Source of the DNA: Pseudomonadota bacterium
Lineage (GTDB): Bacteria > Myxococcota > Myxococcia > Myxococcales > Myxococcaceae
Assembly (NCBI GenBank): GCA_023424585.1
Contig: JAFADT010000012.1
Location: forward strand, 1 to 6,397
Reading direction: 5' to 3'
Length of the DNA stretch: 6,397 nucleotides
A program made the translations under genes and the position numbers. The notes beneath the pieces are model-generated. The model was not told the DNA's origin. It did not search any database and saw only the letters and a list, made by a program, of their open reading frames with translations. Positions 6,041 to 6,397 of the stretch are shown here, piece after piece (position 1 is the stretch's first letter; each line of letters starts with the position of its first letter).

Positions 6041-6047
6041 GGGGGAG
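6041..6047 (+). promoter_or_regulatory. ribosome binding site of the receiver gene
   Basis: GGGGGAG ends five bases before the ATG at 6053 and supports that start. Confidence 0.65.
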
Positions 6048-6052
6048 CCACC

Positions 6053-6397
6053 ATGTCGGAGAGCAAGATTCGCGTCCTCATCGTGGACGATGACCCGGAC
6101 CAGCTCGCGCTGACGGAGCGCTCGTTGTCCTCGTACAACTTCGAGGTGCGCACCCACCGCTCGTCGCTGGGGGTCTCCAACCTGGTGCGCACCACGGCGC
6201 CGGACCTGGTGCTCCTGGACGTGAACATCCCGGCGCTGAGCGGCGACAAGGTGCTGACGCTGGCGCGGCAGCAGGCCCCGGAGCACACGCGCTTCGTCCT
6301 CTACTCCGCCTCGGACGAGTCGAAGCTGCGCGCGCTGGCGCTGGCGGCGGGCGCGGACGGCTACCTGTCCAAGAGCACGCAGGGCGCGGACCTGGCG
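6053..6397 (+). CDS. response regulator receiver-domain protein (3' partial)
   Basis: The first 115 codons of a response regulator run off the right edge without a stop. The receiver domain is nearly complete: acidic cluster Asp12-Asp13-Asp14 (VLIVDDDPDQ), phospho-acceptor Asp56 (LVLLDVNIPALSGDKVL), switch Ser85 (VLYSAS) and Lys107 (GYLSKS). This is enough for a functional phospho-acceptor. Whether a DNA-binding, enzymatic or other output domain follows, or whether it is a stand-alone receiver, cannot be seen. The start is clear from the ribosome binding site and from the family's usual distance between start and acidic pair. It lies 233 bases after the kinase gene on the same strand, so it may be a second partner of that kinase, although the long gap and hairpins suggest a separate transcript. 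Confidence 0.92.
   Translation, partial: MSESKIRVLIVDDDPDQLALTERSLSSYNFEVRTHRSSLGVSNLVRTTAPDLVLLDVNIPALSGDKVLTLARQQAPEHTRFVLYSASDESKLRALALAAGADGYLSKSTQGADLA

Larger units (their letters stand above)
5820..6052. other. intergenic region, kinase to receiver gene
   Basis: The first 70 bases are very GC-rich and hold the hairpins at the end of the kinase gene. The composition then drops around 5911-5930 (AGAAAATTCC), typical of a promoter region in such a genome. Here nested inverted repeats occur: ACTCC/GGAGT (5914-5918, 5947-5951), CCAG/CTGG (5927-5930, 5936-5939) and GGTCAGACC (5938-5946). A weak sigma-70-like pair, TGGTCA at 5937 and GATACT at 5961 with 18 bases between, overlaps these repeats. 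The receiver gene therefore seems to have its own promoter. No protein-coding frame here is convincing. Confidence 0.45.

Noticed and set aside
5480..6286. 268-codon minus-strand frame across the kinase end, the gap and the receiver gene
   Set aside because: It crosses two clearly coding plus-strand regions, has no family motifs, and its middle is low complexity.

Overview
The window is very GC-rich (roughly 70% by eye), with coding third positions almost all G or C. It is densely packed with signal-transduction genes. The base composition, the style of the soluble histidine kinase, the CheR-PAS-coiled-coil protein and the stand-alone receiver all suggest a myxobacterium (Myxococcaceae such as Corallococcus or Myxococcus). 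This assignment is inference; there is no rRNA or marker gene here.

Left part (1-1705): the 3' two thirds of a class I O-methyltransferase of the plant COMT/CrtF type enters from the left edge. After a 165-base gap with a striking C-rich tract comes a dienelactone-hydrolase-like alpha/beta protein, best started at the ATG at 904 behind a strong ribosome binding site. Its nucleophile elbow reads GSHTG instead of the family's usual GASTG, so it looks like a catalytically altered or dead hydrolase. Its stop lies only 10 bases from the stop of the convergent response regulator.

Middle part (1706-5819): a NarL/LuxR-type response regulator on the minus strand is divergent from a two-gene unit on the plus strand. 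The first gene of that unit encodes a CheR methyltransferase fused to PAS, a long heptad coiled coil and a second PAS. The second encodes a soluble PAS-like histidine kinase and overlaps the first by ATGA. The simplest reading is a cytoplasmic sensory module: the CheR-PAS protein and kinase are made together, and the divergent DNA-binding regulator is a candidate output. No CheB methylesterase, chemoreceptor, CheA or CheW is visible, so this is not a complete chemotaxis cluster.

Right part (5820-6397): a 233-base non-coding stretch holds GC-rich hairpins after the kinase and possible promoter elements. It is followed by the start of another receiver-domain protein, which runs off the window. 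This receiver is a second possible phosphorylation partner of the kinase.

There are no tRNA or rRNA genes, CRISPR arrays or insertion sequences that I can see. The most unusual items are the hydrolase with changed catalytic residues, the CheB-less CheR-PAS-coil/kinase pair with its 42-base higher-order repeat, and the unclear translation start and leader of the CheR gene.
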